A stretch of DNA of 64,000 nt from Campylobacteraceae bacterium (lineage in GTDB: Bacteria > Campylobacterota > Campylobacteria > Campylobacterales > Campylobacteraceae): NCBI GenBank assembly GCA_031284315.1, contig JAITAB010000063.1, positions 1 to 64,000 of the forward strand, in the 5' to 3' direction. Positions 1 through 8,525 of the stretch are shown piece by piece. The notes under the pieces were generated by a model. The model was not told where the DNA came from. It made no database searches and worked only from the letters and a program-made list of their open reading frames with translations. The position numbers and the translations under genes are program-made. The number at the start of each line of letters is the position of its first letter. Positions within the stretch are counted from its first letter, which is position 1.

Positions 1-1259
1 GTTTTAAATCGTCCTCGGTTTTGAAGCTCGGGGATTACAAGCTGTCCGAAATCCTCCCAAGTTCCGGGCACGACAACGCGGCTTAAATTTATGCCGTCCA
101 ATTCGCCCTCGTCTATCCACTTTATAAGCTCGTCCGCTACCTGCGAACCGTCTCCTACTATCGTATGGTAAGGCGAAAACGCATTTTCTCTAAGTAAATC
201 GCGCAGTGTAGAATGCTTTTGTGCGGCATAATCAGCGATGCTTTGAATGTGGTTATTTGCGCTGTAATCTATCGGCGCGTCAAGGTCAAACTTTGAAAAG
301 TCAATGCCCGTGCTTCCCGCAAAATGCACTAAATTTGCTTCGGGATTGGCGTATTTGAGATACTCTTTGTATTTTTCTTGCGCCACTTTTTCCGTTGCGG
401 CGGGAACGGCGGCAAGTCCTGCAAATATTTTCACATCTTCAGCCTTTCGCCCCGCATCAACAGCGGCTTGACGGATTTTGCGCGCAAGTTCTCTTGCTCT
501 TTCTATCGTAGGCGCAGAGATAAACGCTCCTTCGGCATGTTTACCTGCAAAAGCGCTTCCTCTTTCGCTTGCTCCGGCTTGAAACAATACGGGCGTTCTT
601 TGCAATGATGGAGAGCTTCCATGTACGGCGTTTGAACGGTAATATTTACCGTTATGCTCTATTGCTCTCACTCTTTCAGGTCTTGCGTAAATGCGGTTTT
701 TGCGGTCGGCGGCAACTGCGTCGTCAGCCCAGCTTCCTTCCCAAAGCTTATAAACCACTTCCAAAAATTCGTCCGCTCTGTCATATCGCTCGTCATGCGG
801 CTCCAATTTGTCATAGCCCAAACCATTCACATCTTTATCGCGATAGCCAGTTACGATATTCCATCCAATCCGTCCTTTTGTAAGGTGGTCAAGGCTTGAA
901 ACGCGGCGCGCAAAAGCGTAAGGATTTTCAGCCCGCACAGTAGCGGTGATGCCAAAGCCAAGATGTTTTGTAACAGCCGCCATCGCGCTTACAAGCGTCC
1001 ATGGGTCGTTTTTCGGCAGTTGAACAGCCTCTTTAAGCGTAATATCAATATTATCTTTATAGATATCATGATAACCATGACCGTCAGCTATAAATATGCC
1101 GTCAAAAAGATACCTTTCAAGCGTTTTAGCGATATCTGTCCAATAATCAAGATCATTGAAAAATATCGAACGATCCTGCGGATGCGTCCAAAGTCCATGA
1201 TGAATATGTCCCACACTGTTTAAATTGAATGCGTTTAGTAAAATCTGCTTTTGAGCCAT
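1..1259 (-). CDS. Luciferase-type FMN-dependent monooxygenase (NtaA/SnaA/DszA family), 3' end cut by window edge
   Basis: The reading frame is open from an ATG at 1259 (MAQKQILLNAF...) to the window edge, giving about 419 residues of a family usually near 440-460, so only the C-terminus is missing. It is not in the ORF track because no stop lies in the window. It aligns throughout with the complete paralogue at 12062-13447: the N-terminal strand, a PxRTPVLFQAG-type segment, and a GWNIVT motif are shared. Members of this group oxidise substrates such as dibenzothiophene sulfone, nitrilotriacetate or alkyl sulfones with reduced flavin supplied by a separate reductase. A 115-bp gap with a small inverted repeat separates it from the metI-like gene upstream, so it may have its own promoter. 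The substrate cannot be deduced. Confidence 0.88.
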   Translation of the reverse strand, partial: MAQKQILLNAFNLNSVGHIHHGLWTHPQDRSIFFNDLDYWTDIAKTLERYLFDGIFIADGHGYHDIYKDNIDITLKEAVQLPKNDPWTLVSAMAAVTKHLGFGITATVRAENPYAFARRVSSLDHLTKGRIGWNIVTGYRDKDVNGLGYDKLEPHDERYDRADEFLEVVYKLWEGSWADDAVAADRKNRIYARPERVRAIEHNGKYYRSNAVHGSSPSLQRTPVLFQAGASERGSAFAGKHAEGAFISAPTIERARELARKIRQAAVDAGRKAEDVKIFAGLAAVPAATEKVAQEKYKEYLKYANPEANLVHFAGSTGIDFSKFDLDAPIDYSANNHIQSIADYAAQKHSTLRDLLRENAFSPYHTIVGDGSQVADELIKWIDEGELDGINLSRVVVPGTWEDFGQLVIPELQNRGRFK

Positions 1260-1280
1260 CTTGTTACCTTATCTTTTAAA

Positions 1281-1299
1281 GATTATGTCAATCATAATC
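1281..1299. promoter_or_regulatory. Inverted repeat upstream of the partial monooxygenase, operator-like
   Basis: The arms GATTATG and CATAATC are perfect 7-bp complements separated by 5 bp and sit about 22 bp before the monooxygenase start, in the 115-bp gap after the metI-like gene. The location suits a repressor or activator site; the binding protein is unknown. This is inference from symmetry and position only. Confidence 0.35.
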
Positions 1300-1374
1300 C
1301 ATTTTTAGCTTTGTGCCAACAAAGCGCCTGTTACCTGCAACTATTGCAAACCATCCGCCGCGCCCGCGCATTTT

Positions 1375-2037
1375 TTAACGCGCCCGCAAATAGCGCGCCG
1401 TAGAATCGCCGATTAACTGCACCAAGCACACCAATGCAATCAATACGACAATCACGATAACCATCACTTGCGTATCAAAACGCTGATATCCGTAGCGAAG
1501 CGCAAGATCGCCAAGTCCGCCTGCGCCCACCGCGCCCGCCATCGCCGAAGCATTGATAATGGACACCAGCGTAACCGTAAAACCGCCGATAATACCGGGA
1601 AGAGCTTCTGGCAAAAGCACATACCAGATAATATGCCGTTTGTTGCAGCCCATCGCCTGCGCCGCTTCTATCAGTCCATGATCCACTTCGCGCAGACTCA
1701 CTTCGGCTATTCGCGCGAAAAACGGCGCCGCGCTAATCGTCATAGGCACAATCGCCGCCCAAACGCCGATAGTTGTGCCGACTACAAGGCGCGTAAACGG
1801 GATTAACGCCACCAAAAGCACGATAAACGGCGTAGCCCTAAAACCATTGATAAACCACCCCAACACAGCGTTAAGTTTGGGAGCGGGCAAAAAACCGCTC
1901 TTTTGCGTAATAATCAACAGCACCGCAAGCGGTATCCCGATAAAAAAAGTTACAGTTCCCGAGATACCGCTCATAATCAATGTATCTAAAAAAGCGTTTG
2001 TGTAACGCTCAAATGGAATAGTCAGGGAGAGGGACAT
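1375..2037 (-). CDS. metI: MetI-type ABC transporter permease
   Basis: 220 residues, the normal length for MetI (about 217). It has several hydrophobic membrane segments and the cytoplasmic EAA-type loop around EAAQAMGC...ILLPEALPG-like sequence that docks on the ATPase. The start overlaps the end of the upstream metN-like gene by 29 bp, so the two are translationally linked. Neighbouring binding proteins are MetQ-like. Classical MetNIQ imports methionine; here the surrounding flavin monooxygenases suggest another sulfur-containing or related small substrate, which is inference. A second metI-like gene lies at 10330-11010. Confidence 0.88.
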   Translation of the reverse strand: MSLSLTIPFERYTNAFLDTLIMSGISGTVTFFIGIPLAVLLIITQKSGFLPAPKLNAVLGWFINGFRATPFIVLLVALIPFTRLVVGTTIGVWAAIVPMTISAAPFFARIAEVSLREVDHGLIEAAQAMGCNKRHIIWYVLLPEALPGIIGGFTVTLVSIINASAMAGAVGAGGLGDLALRYGYQRFDTQVMVIVIVVLIALVCLVQLIGDSTARYLRAR

Positions 2038-3151
2038 AACCTATTACCTCGATATTGTGAACTATGGCGTCGTCGCCTTGCATTAGCGGCTTTAAATCGG
2101 GCAGCCGCGCCTCGCTTGAAATGGATACCAAAAGCCGTCCGAAAGCTCTTCCTTGTATGCGATCAACGCCGCCATGCACCAATTGAACGCTTGCATGAAG
2201 AGAATTTGCTATGCGCGCCAAATCGCATTCAAGCGCGCCCTCGCCCGTGTATTTAAGCGCGACTATTTGATTATAATCGGCGTGTTCGGGTTTCTCTTTG
2301 ACTAAAATAGCCGCCAAATCTTCGGGCAGACTTTGACGCAAAGGAGCAAGCAAAGCCCGCGTAGCTTCATGATGCGGCGCGCCGAATACGCGCCATACTT
2401 CTCCAAGCTCCGCTATTTCTCCTTTTTCTAAAACAAGCGTCCTGTCGGCAATTTCACGGATTACGCTCATTTCATGCGTGATTAAAATTATCGTAATGCC
2501 GAGCTTTTTATTTATATCGCGCAGTAGCTGTAAAATTGAGCGCGTCGTTTCAGGATCAAGCGCGCTTGTCGCTTCATCGCACAGCAAAATTTCAGGCTGC
2601 GTGGCAAGAGCTCTTGCAATGCCTACGCGCTGTTTTTGCCCGCCGCTTAACCTGCTCGGATAAGTTTTATATTTTTCGCTTAAACCGACAAGCTCTAGCA
2701 TATCGTTCACGCGCGATTTTATATGCGCGCGGTTTGCCCCCGCTACTTTAAGCGGCAAAGCTATATTTTCAAATACGCTCTTGGCTGAAAGCAGATTAAA
2801 ATGCTGAAATATCATTCCGATACGCCGTCTTAAAGCCACAAGCTCTTTTTCGTTTAACAACGCTATATCTTCGCCATTGACTAAAACGCGTCCGCTTGTC
2901 GGCTTTTCAAGGCGGTTTATCATACGAATCAAGCTTGACTTGCCCGCGCCCGAGCGTCCGATAATGCCGAATATTTCGCCGCTTTTAATATCTACGCTTA
3001 CATTGTCGAGCGCTTTTACTTTACCTGCGCTTGATTCGTAGATTTTGCCGACCGCTTCCAATTTTACTTCGCCGCGATTTGCGCGGTTTTCGGATACGGC
3101 ATTATCTGCCAAAATTTCAAAATCCGCCGTATCCGCCCTGAAAAATGCCAT
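2009..3151 (-). CDS. metN: MetN-type ABC transporter ATPase with C-terminal NIL domain
   Basis: Walker A GRSGAGKSS, signature LSGGQKQR and Walker B ILLCDEATSALDPE are intact. After the ATPase domain a roughly 90-residue NIL/ACT-like domain follows, as in MetN, where it binds substrate and trans-inhibits transport. About 28 extra residues precede the usual MetN start (near VKLEAVGKIY); the chosen ATG at 3151 follows an AGGGGG ribosome-binding sequence, while the ORF-track start three bases earlier is a TTG. It lies 9 bp downstream of the first metQ-like gene and overlaps metI, forming a metQ-metQ-metN-metI order on the minus strand. Confidence 0.9.
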   Translation of the reverse strand: MAFFRADTADFEILADNAVSENRANRGEVKLEAVGKIYESSAGKVKALDNVSVDIKSGEIFGIIGRSGAGKSSLIRMINRLEKPTSGRVLVNGEDIALLNEKELVALRRRIGMIFQHFNLLSAKSVFENIALPLKVAGANRAHIKSRVNDMLELVGLSEKYKTYPSRLSGGQKQRVGIARALATQPEILLCDEATSALDPETTRSILQLLRDINKKLGITIILITHEMSVIREIADRTLVLEKGEIAELGEVWRVFGAPHHEATRALLAPLRQSLPEDLAAILVKEKPEHADYNQIVALKYTGEGALECDLARIANSLHASVQLVHGGVDRIQGRAFGRLLVSISSEARLPDLKPLMQGDDAIVHNIEVIGYVPLPDYSI

Positions 3152-3160
3152 CAACGCCCC

Positions 3161-3964
3161 CTATTGGTTTAGCCAAGTAAGCGTATATAGGCGCGGGTCG
3201 TTATTGAAGCCTTTTTTCAGCGTTTCTCTGACCGCTTCGGAAGTTTGATATATTTTGACAAACTTATGCAGTACGGGGTCGTCTTTTTTTGCCGTTGGAA
3301 CGACAAAGCGGATAGTATATTTCTTATCCTCTATGCCGCCCCAAATAAGCCCGCCTGAAGGATCATATTGACCCGAAGCCGCGACAAAGTGCGGGAAAGT
3401 AATCGCTATATCAACTTCGCTGATAGTGCGCACGACCTGTACGCCCTCCACTTCCGTGAAGCTCAATTTTTTAGGATTGTCTGTTATGTCGTCAAGCGTT
3501 GATTTGTCATGCCCGCTGTCTTTTAGCTTAATAAGTCCCGCTTTTTGCAGCAGTAAAAGCCCTCGTCCTTGATTGACCGGGTCGTTTGCTATCGCTACTT
3601 TGGCTTTATTTGGTATCGTATCAAATGACTTGTGTTTGTTTGAATACAATCCGATATTTGCCAGCACGCCCCATCCAATCGGCGTCAGTTTATAGCCGTT
3701 TTTCTCAATAGCGTTATTTAAAAACGGCTCATGCTGATAATAGTTAAGGTCTATATCGCCCTTATCGGTAGCCACATTGATGGTTGTCCAATCGGTAAAT
3801 TCCACCACCTCTACTTCAATACCTTGTTTTTTAGCCTCTTTTGCGGCAGCCTCTATGGAATCGCCATAAGCGCCCGGCACGCTTCCAACGCGGATTTTAT
3901 CCGCCGCCATTGCTAAACTTGCAAGCGTTAAAAACGCTAAGCCTATTTTTGTCGATATTTTCAT
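3161..3964 (-). CDS. MetQ/NlpA-family periplasmic substrate-binding protein (tandem copy 1)
   Basis: 267 residues. The N-terminus MKISTKIGLAFLTLASLAMA is a clear signal peptide ending in AMA|AD, with no lipobox Cys, so the mature protein is predicted soluble in the periplasm rather than a lipoprotein like E. coli MetQ. The mature part begins with the family's KIRVGSVPG-type strand and contains the DLNYYQHEPFL and NDPVNQGRG segments that line the ligand site. It is very similar to its neighbour at 3961-4791 (nearly identical signal peptide and C-terminus), and the two genes overlap by 4 bp, so this is a tandem duplication. Differences around the central region (FTEVEGVQVVRTIS versus FIGVELMQIVRAID) suggest different ligand preferences. 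Confidence 0.88.
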   Translation of the reverse strand: MKISTKIGLAFLTLASLAMAADKIRVGSVPGAYGDSIEAAAKEAKKQGIEVEVVEFTDWTTINVATDKGDIDLNYYQHEPFLNNAIEKNGYKLTPIGWGVLANIGLYSNKHKSFDTIPNKAKVAIANDPVNQGRGLLLLQKAGLIKLKDSGHDKSTLDDITDNPKKLSFTEVEGVQVVRTISEVDIAITFPHFVAASGQYDPSGGLIWGGIEDKKYTIRFVVPTAKKDDPVLHKFVKIYQTSEAVRETLKKGFNNDPRLYTLTWLNQ

Positions 3965-4791
3965 TTTTTTGTCTCCTTTTCATTTTTCTCGTCTTCAACC
4001 CAAGTTAGAGTATATAGACGCGCGTCATTGTTGAATCCCTTTTTCAGAGCCTCTCGGACAGCTTCCGAAGTCTGGTAAATCTTCACAAATTTATGAAGTA
4101 CGGGATCGTCTTTTTTTGCCGTAGGCACAACAAAGCGGATAGTATATTTCCTATCCTCTATGCCGCCCCAAAGAAGTGCGCTTGACGGGTCGAATGCGCC
4201 TGAAGCGGCAACATAATGGGGGAAAGTAACGCCGATATCAACATCGTCTATCGCACGCACTATCTGCATCAACTCCACTCCTATAAAATGCAGATTTTTG
4301 GGATTTTCAACGATATCCTCCAGCGTTGATTGGTCGCCGCCGCCGTTTTTCAACTTGATAAGACCTGCCTTTTGCAATAACAGCAGCCCTCGTCCTTGAT
4401 TGACAGGGTCGTTTGCAACCGCAACTTTGCCTTTTATGGGAATATCGTCTAAGGATTTATATTTGGTAGAATACAGTCCGATATTTGCCAATGATCCCCA
4501 TCCAATCGGCGTTAATTTGTAACCGTTTTCTTTGATTGCATTATTCAAGTAAGGCTCATGCTGATGATAATTCAGGTCAATATCTCCTTTATCTGTGGCA
4601 ATATTCGGAGTAGTTCCATCGGTAAATTCAATCACTTCTACTTCAATGCCATATTTTTTAGCTTCTTTTGCCGCCGCCTCTATTGAATCTCCATAAGCGC
4701 CCGGCACAGTCCCGACTCTGATTTTATCCGCCGCCATTGCTAAACTTGCAAGCGTTAAAAATGCTAAGCCTATTTTTATAGATATTCCCAT
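3961..4791 (-). CDS. MetQ/NlpA-family periplasmic substrate-binding protein (tandem copy 2)
   Basis: 276 residues with the same type-I signal peptide as copy 1 (IGLAFLTLASLAMA) and an AAGGAGG-like ribosome-binding site just upstream. The ligand-site segments DLNYHQHEPYL and NDPVNQGRG are present. The C-terminus carries a short charged tail (EDEKNEKETKK) that copy 1 lacks, and the stop overlaps the start of copy 1 by 4 bp. It is the first gene of the metQ-metQ-metN-metI block and follows the SfnB-like flavoprotein gene by about 48 bp. Function: periplasmic capture of a methionine-like or organosulfur ligand for the adjacent ABC transporter; the exact ligand is unknown. Confidence 0.88.
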   Translation of the reverse strand: MGISIKIGLAFLTLASLAMAADKIRVGTVPGAYGDSIEAAAKEAKKYGIEVEVIEFTDGTTPNIATDKGDIDLNYHQHEPYLNNAIKENGYKLTPIGWGSLANIGLYSTKYKSLDDIPIKGKVAVANDPVNQGRGLLLLQKAGLIKLKNGGGDQSTLEDIVENPKNLHFIGVELMQIVRAIDDVDIGVTFPHYVAASGAFDPSSALLWGGIEDRKYTIRFVVPTAKKDDPVLHKFVKIYQTSEAVREALKKGFNNDARLYTLTWVEDEKNEKETKK

Positions 4792-4839
4792 TTATTTACC
4801 TCCTTTTTGTTTTCGCGCGCTTTGATAATGCTTACTGCG

Positions 4840-6036
4840 TTAAACCTCTCTAACCCCTGCGCTCCAGTGATATGGCAGCTCTTCGCCGTTTAGCAGATTT
4901 GTGCCAAGCGATTTATACTTATATGAAAGCGGATTGTGGCTTGCCAAAGTACGCGCATTTCTCCAATGGCGGTCTAAAACCAGCGCGCCCGAAGCGATTG
5001 ACGCGCCGCCCGTTTCAAAAATTTTACTTGCCGCATCAAGCGTTAGATTGATTACAATTCCCTGTGCGGAAGCCGTCGTTCTTTCGGCAATTTCCAGCAA
5101 ATCAGTATCTTCGCCGCCCGCGTTAATAGCAATATCAAGCGTGTCCGCTATGCCAAGAGCCGCCGTTTTTGCGCCGTATGCCGCGGAGGCGATTTGCCCT
5201 ATCGTTTCTTGAACGAGCGGATCGTTGCGCGGCAGCGCGGCCGGAGCATGACTGAAAGTCCTCGTTCTGGGACGCACCCATGCTATCGCGTCTTCTAATG
5301 ATCGTTGCGCGATGCCTGCAAGCGAAGCCAACAGCGTAAGCTGCAAGTATGATGTTGCCCATGAACGCCCTTCTCTGCCGTAGCCGTCTCCTAAAATGTC
5401 CCCTTCATTTATCGCGACATTATCATAGCTTGACGAACCGCTCGCGGTAAGCCGCTGTCCAAATCCGTCCCAATCGTCTTTTTGACTAAGTCCTTTTGCG
5501 TCTGCCGCGACCGCCGCGCTTACGCGCTTCCCGTCCAAATCCGCCGCGACCGCTATATAGTCTGCATACAAAGAACCCGTACTGTAAAACTTCTCGCCGT
5601 TTAAGCGCAAAGCCCCGTTTTTATCGCGGGTAATAGCCGTTTGATAGCGTTTTGCCGCTCCCAAACCAAGCTCCGTTACGGCATTGCCGAAAAACTTACC
5701 CTCAACCGCTCTTTTTAGCCAAACTTTCGCGCTTTCAACGCCTTTGGTAAAATTTAGCCTCTGCTCTTCCACAAATATGAAATGCGGACGAAATGACTGC
5801 GACAAGTTGGAATCCGCCGCAGCTAAATCAATCAGCAATTCAAACTGCTGACGAATAGTCGCGTCAAGTCCGCCTAACTCTTTTGGAACTCTAAGCGTCC
5901 CAAATCCCGCCGCCAAAAGCTCTTTTACCTCATCGTAAGCAAGCTCGCGCTTTTCTTCACGCTTAGCCGCGCTTGCGGCGATTTTCTTAAAAATTGGCGT
6001 AAACCGCTCCCGTAATACCTTAATGTCAGTGCTCAT
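4840..6036 (-). CDS. SfnB/DszC-like flavoprotein of the acyl-CoA dehydrogenase fold
   Basis: 398 residues, the usual length for the SfnB/DszC branch. The helical N-terminal domain, a central beta domain containing KFYSTGS and the C-terminal helical bundle ending in a SHNPLSYKYKSLGTNLLNGE stretch are recognisable. This branch uses reduced flavin and oxygen on sulfur or amine compounds (DszC on dibenzothiophene; SfnB linked to dimethyl sulfone use) rather than oxidising acyl-CoA. A strong AAAGGAGG ribosome site precedes the ATG. It lies between two binding-protein genes in the same orientation, which fits a role in breaking down the imported compound. The substrate is not predictable from sequence alone. 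Confidence 0.82.
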   Translation of the reverse strand: MSTDIKVLRERFTPIFKKIAASAAKREEKRELAYDEVKELLAAGFGTLRVPKELGGLDATIRQQFELLIDLAAADSNLSQSFRPHFIFVEEQRLNFTKGVESAKVWLKRAVEGKFFGNAVTELGLGAAKRYQTAITRDKNGALRLNGEKFYSTGSLYADYIAVAADLDGKRVSAAVAADAKGLSQKDDWDGFGQRLTASGSSSYDNVAINEGDILGDGYGREGRSWATSYLQLTLLASLAGIAQRSLEDAIAWVRPRTRTFSHAPAALPRNDPLVQETIGQIASAAYGAKTAALGIADTLDIAINAGGEDTDLLEIAERTTASAQGIVINLTLDAASKIFETGGASIASGALVLDRHWRNARTLASHNPLSYKYKSLGTNLLNGEELPYHWSAGVREV

Positions 6037-6078
6037 GAAAACCTCCTTTAATATTTATTTGTCTAATACCGTTTCGCA

Positions 6079-6963
6079 TCAATTATCCGAAACGGGCGTA
6101 TATATACCATGCACCAGCGGGTCGTTCGTAGTCTCAAGATATTGTTTTAATCTCGGGTCTGAAAACGCCCGTATAAGCTTTTTTATCTGCGGGTCGTCTA
6201 AAAATTTCGTTCCTATAACAAGCTGCGAAGCAAAAATCCTCGGAGCTTTCGGAAATAAAAGCCCTTTGCTTCGCGGGATTTTACCCGCGTCAAAATTTGA
6301 AACATAACCAACGGCAATATCTACAGAATCTAAAACGCGCGGCAACGCCAAAAAGTCAAACTCTTTAAATTTGAGATTGCGCGGATTGCTCACGATATCT
6401 TTGATTTTTGCATTTTGGCGTTCGCCGTTCAACTCTAAAAGCCCTTCGCGTTCCAAAAGCCACAATGCCTGAGCTTGATTGCCTCCGTCCACAGGTATAG
6501 CGACTAACGCATTTTGCGGCAGTTCGTCAATACTTTTGTATCTATCCGAATAGATGCCAAAACCCCATTGAAATATCGGAAAAACCGCCGTCAGTTCAAA
6601 ACCGTTAGCCGCGATAACCTCTCTTAGCCACAATTCATGCTGATAAATAGATGCGGCAAGCTCGCCCGAGGCTACTGCGCTGTTACCCAAAGACGAGTCT
6701 TGAATGCCTGCTCCTTCTATCTTGATGCCGTAATCGGGCGCGATATGTTCGTTGATGTATTTTAATATCCTCTCTTCGCCCGCTTCGGCAGGTTCGTAAT
6801 GGACTTTCAATATCTCGCCGAAGACTACTTTGTCGGGTTTTGACGCTTTAATATAAAAAAATGCGCCCAACAAAGCGGACAATATAACCGCCCCCGCGAT
6901 AATCCATACAAAACTGTTTCTCTTTTTTCTCTGAAAATCCGCATTATTTTTTGACATGTACAA
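6079..6963 (-). CDS. MetQ/NlpA-family binding protein with N-terminal membrane anchor (paralogue A)
   Basis: 294 residues. Unlike the two MetQ copies at 3161-4791, the N-terminus is a short basic stretch (QRKKRNSF) followed by one hydrophobic segment (VWIIAGAVILSALLGAFFYI) and no obvious cleavage site or lipobox, so it probably stays anchored in the inner membrane facing the periplasm. The NlpA fold is seen in DKVVFGEILKVHYEP, IYQHELWLREV and PVDGGNQAQALWLL. It is one of three close paralogues in the cluster (also 8526 and 9430). It lies between the SfnB-like and StyA-like genes. Confidence 0.86.
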   Translation of the reverse strand: MYMSKNNADFQRKKRNSFVWIIAGAVILSALLGAFFYIKASKPDKVVFGEILKVHYEPAEAGEERILKYINEHIAPDYGIKIEGAGIQDSSLGNSAVASGELAASIYQHELWLREVIAANGFELTAVFPIFQWGFGIYSDRYKSIDELPQNALVAIPVDGGNQAQALWLLEREGLLELNGERQNAKIKDIVSNPRNLKFKEFDFLALPRVLDSVDIAVGYVSNFDAGKIPRSKGLLFPKAPRIFASQLVIGTKFLDDPQIKKLIRAFSDPRLKQYLETTNDPLVHGIYTPVSDN

Positions 6964-6989
6964 CTCCTTTTTGTAAGATATTGCCGTAA

Positions 6990-8330
6990 TTACTCTCTAC
7001 CCTTAAACTTTTCAGCAGGTTTAAAGCGTTTGATGAGTTCGTCAAAGCGTTCGCCGGTTTCATTTTCTATATACCGCTCTATCGCCTCTTTTGTCTGCAA
7101 ATTCAAAATAAGAGAAGGTTCTGACTGGAAGCGAAAAAACGCTGAGCCGGCGCGTTCATTTACCGCCGCGGCGGGAAATAGAGCCTTCAAATGGTCGGCA
7201 TATTTTGCATCGCCGAGATAAAGTCTGGTAGCCTCAGTCGCTCCATAACCGTGATTTGCCCAGTGCGCGTCAAACTGCCGCGTAATCCACTCCGCGTCAA
7301 ACGCGCCTTTATGCTCTTTTGCGGCTTTTACCAAAGCGGCTGCTTGAATAGAGACATTTTGCGCCCCTTGACCCGCAATAGGGTCAAATATAATTGCGCT
7401 GTCTCCAAGAGCCGCGACAGGCTTACCGCTTTTTGTAAAGCCGACCGCTTTGCGCACATGCGGCGTAACCGCGCCTTTAAGCCATGAGTGCGGATCGCTT
7501 TCAATAAGCGTAAATTTCGCAATCTCTTTTGCGTCTTCAGGGAAATAATCGCGGAAAATTTCATTGAAAATTCGCAGTGCAGATGCCGCATCATCAGCTT
7601 CTTCAAAACGCCGACGCCAATCGCTTTTTGGCGTAGCAAAGCCTAAAATACTCCAGCTATGCCCTATGTCTTTGTGCAGAATGCCGCCGACAAATATCTC
7701 GCCCTGCTCTTCGTTAGAAGTGAAAAGATTGTGCTTCCATCCGACTTTGCTTCGGTAATCAAACGCTTTGCTATCGTAAGGCAGTCCGGCGATATTTACC
7801 GTCAAAAGATATCTTTGCGGCTCGCTATATACGGTGCGGCTTTTATCTATTTCAAATATATCTATAAGTCCGCCTTTGCCCGTAGCCACAAGCGTCAAAT
7901 CATTTTTGCCCGCGATAATATCAAGCTTATCCGAATTGACCTCTTCTGTTATGAATGTTCCGCCGCGCTCGATAAATCGACCTATTCTGTCGTCCGCTCT
8001 CAAGCGCGGATCCACCGCCTGCGCCCTGAAATAGCGAAAATCCACGTCAAACGATAAAAGCGGCGTTTTATCGGGATTGTATCCGCGTACCGAAAACCCG
8101 TCGGTAAAGCTCTCTTCGCCGTAAAGATTTTCAATGATTTGCGCATCTGCCTCCTGAGAAGGCTTGCCGAAATATATCGCCGTGCCGGTAGCGGGAACAT
8201 CATCGCGCAAAGCTTTACGGCTTTTATCGCTGTAAAGCGTTACTTCAAATCCCGCGTCAAGCAGTCCCAAAGCCGCGCTTGAGCCTGCAATACCTGCGCC
8301 GATAACGGCTGCTTTTCTATTTGCCGACAT
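6990..8330 (-). CDS. Styrene-monooxygenase-like FAD-dependent oxygenase
   Basis: 446 residues. The N-terminal Rossmann motif GAGIAGSSAALGLL binds FAD, and a C-terminal ALGDSAIIFDPIAGQGAQN segment corresponds to the GD-type flavin motif of two-component group E monooxygenases such as StyA, with LVATGKGG in between. No NAD(P)H-binding motif is apparent, consistent with use of FADH2 from a separate reductase. Group E enzymes epoxidise styrene or indole and also sulfoxidise thioethers, so a sulfur substrate would fit the cluster. An AAAGGAG ribosome site precedes the ATG, which lies inside the end of the small ORF 8317-8514. No StyB-like reductase is seen in the window. Confidence 0.78.
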   Translation of the reverse strand: MSANRKAAVIGAGIAGSSAALGLLDAGFEVTLYSDKSRKALRDDVPATGTAIYFGKPSQEADAQIIENLYGEESFTDGFSVRGYNPDKTPLLSFDVDFRYFRAQAVDPRLRADDRIGRFIERGGTFITEEVNSDKLDIIAGKNDLTLVATGKGGLIDIFEIDKSRTVYSEPQRYLLTVNIAGLPYDSKAFDYRSKVGWKHNLFTSNEEQGEIFVGGILHKDIGHSWSILGFATPKSDWRRRFEEADDAASALRIFNEIFRDYFPEDAKEIAKFTLIESDPHSWLKGAVTPHVRKAVGFTKSGKPVAALGDSAIIFDPIAGQGAQNVSIQAAALVKAAKEHKGAFDAEWITRQFDAHWANHGYGATEATRLYLGDAKYADHLKALFPAAAVNERAGSAFFRFQSEPSLILNLQTKEAIERYIENETGERFDELIKRFKPAEKFKGRE

Positions 8331-8514
8331 GTTTTAACTCCTTTAAATATTTTAAATATCTGTCTGCCTGTTCTTTGCCTCTATGTAAATCCGCGCCGAA
8401 TCTCGCACCCGTTAGACCTTTTTGCCTGTTAAGCTTTTTTGCCTCGCCTGCTGCGGCTATGTTTGCGATAATGGCTAAGACAGCCTCCATTTGGTTAATT
8501 TCAATATTCCTCAT
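8317..8514 (-). CDS. Small hypothetical protein, 65 residues
   Basis: The ORF fills the only gap between the binding-protein gene at 8526 and the StyA-like gene, ending 14 bp inside the latter (a coupling-type overlap seen repeatedly in this genome). The product is Ala/Lys-rich, probably helical (EAVLAIIANIAAAGEAKKL), without a signal peptide or known motif. There is no strong ribosome site before the first ATG. An alternative start is the internal ATG at MEAVL. I do not recognise a family. It is kept because of its neat position, but could be spurious. Confidence 0.4.
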   Translation of the reverse strand: MRNIEINQMEAVLAIIANIAAAGEAKKLNRQKGLTGARFGADLHRGKEQADRYLKYLKELKHVGK

Positions 8515-8525
8515 GTTAAGCTAAC

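Noticed and set aside
1305-1325. Second sigma-54-like sequence (minus-strand GTTGGCACAAAGCTA) before the partial monooxygenase
   Set aside because: The GC of the -12 element is not found at the required spacing.
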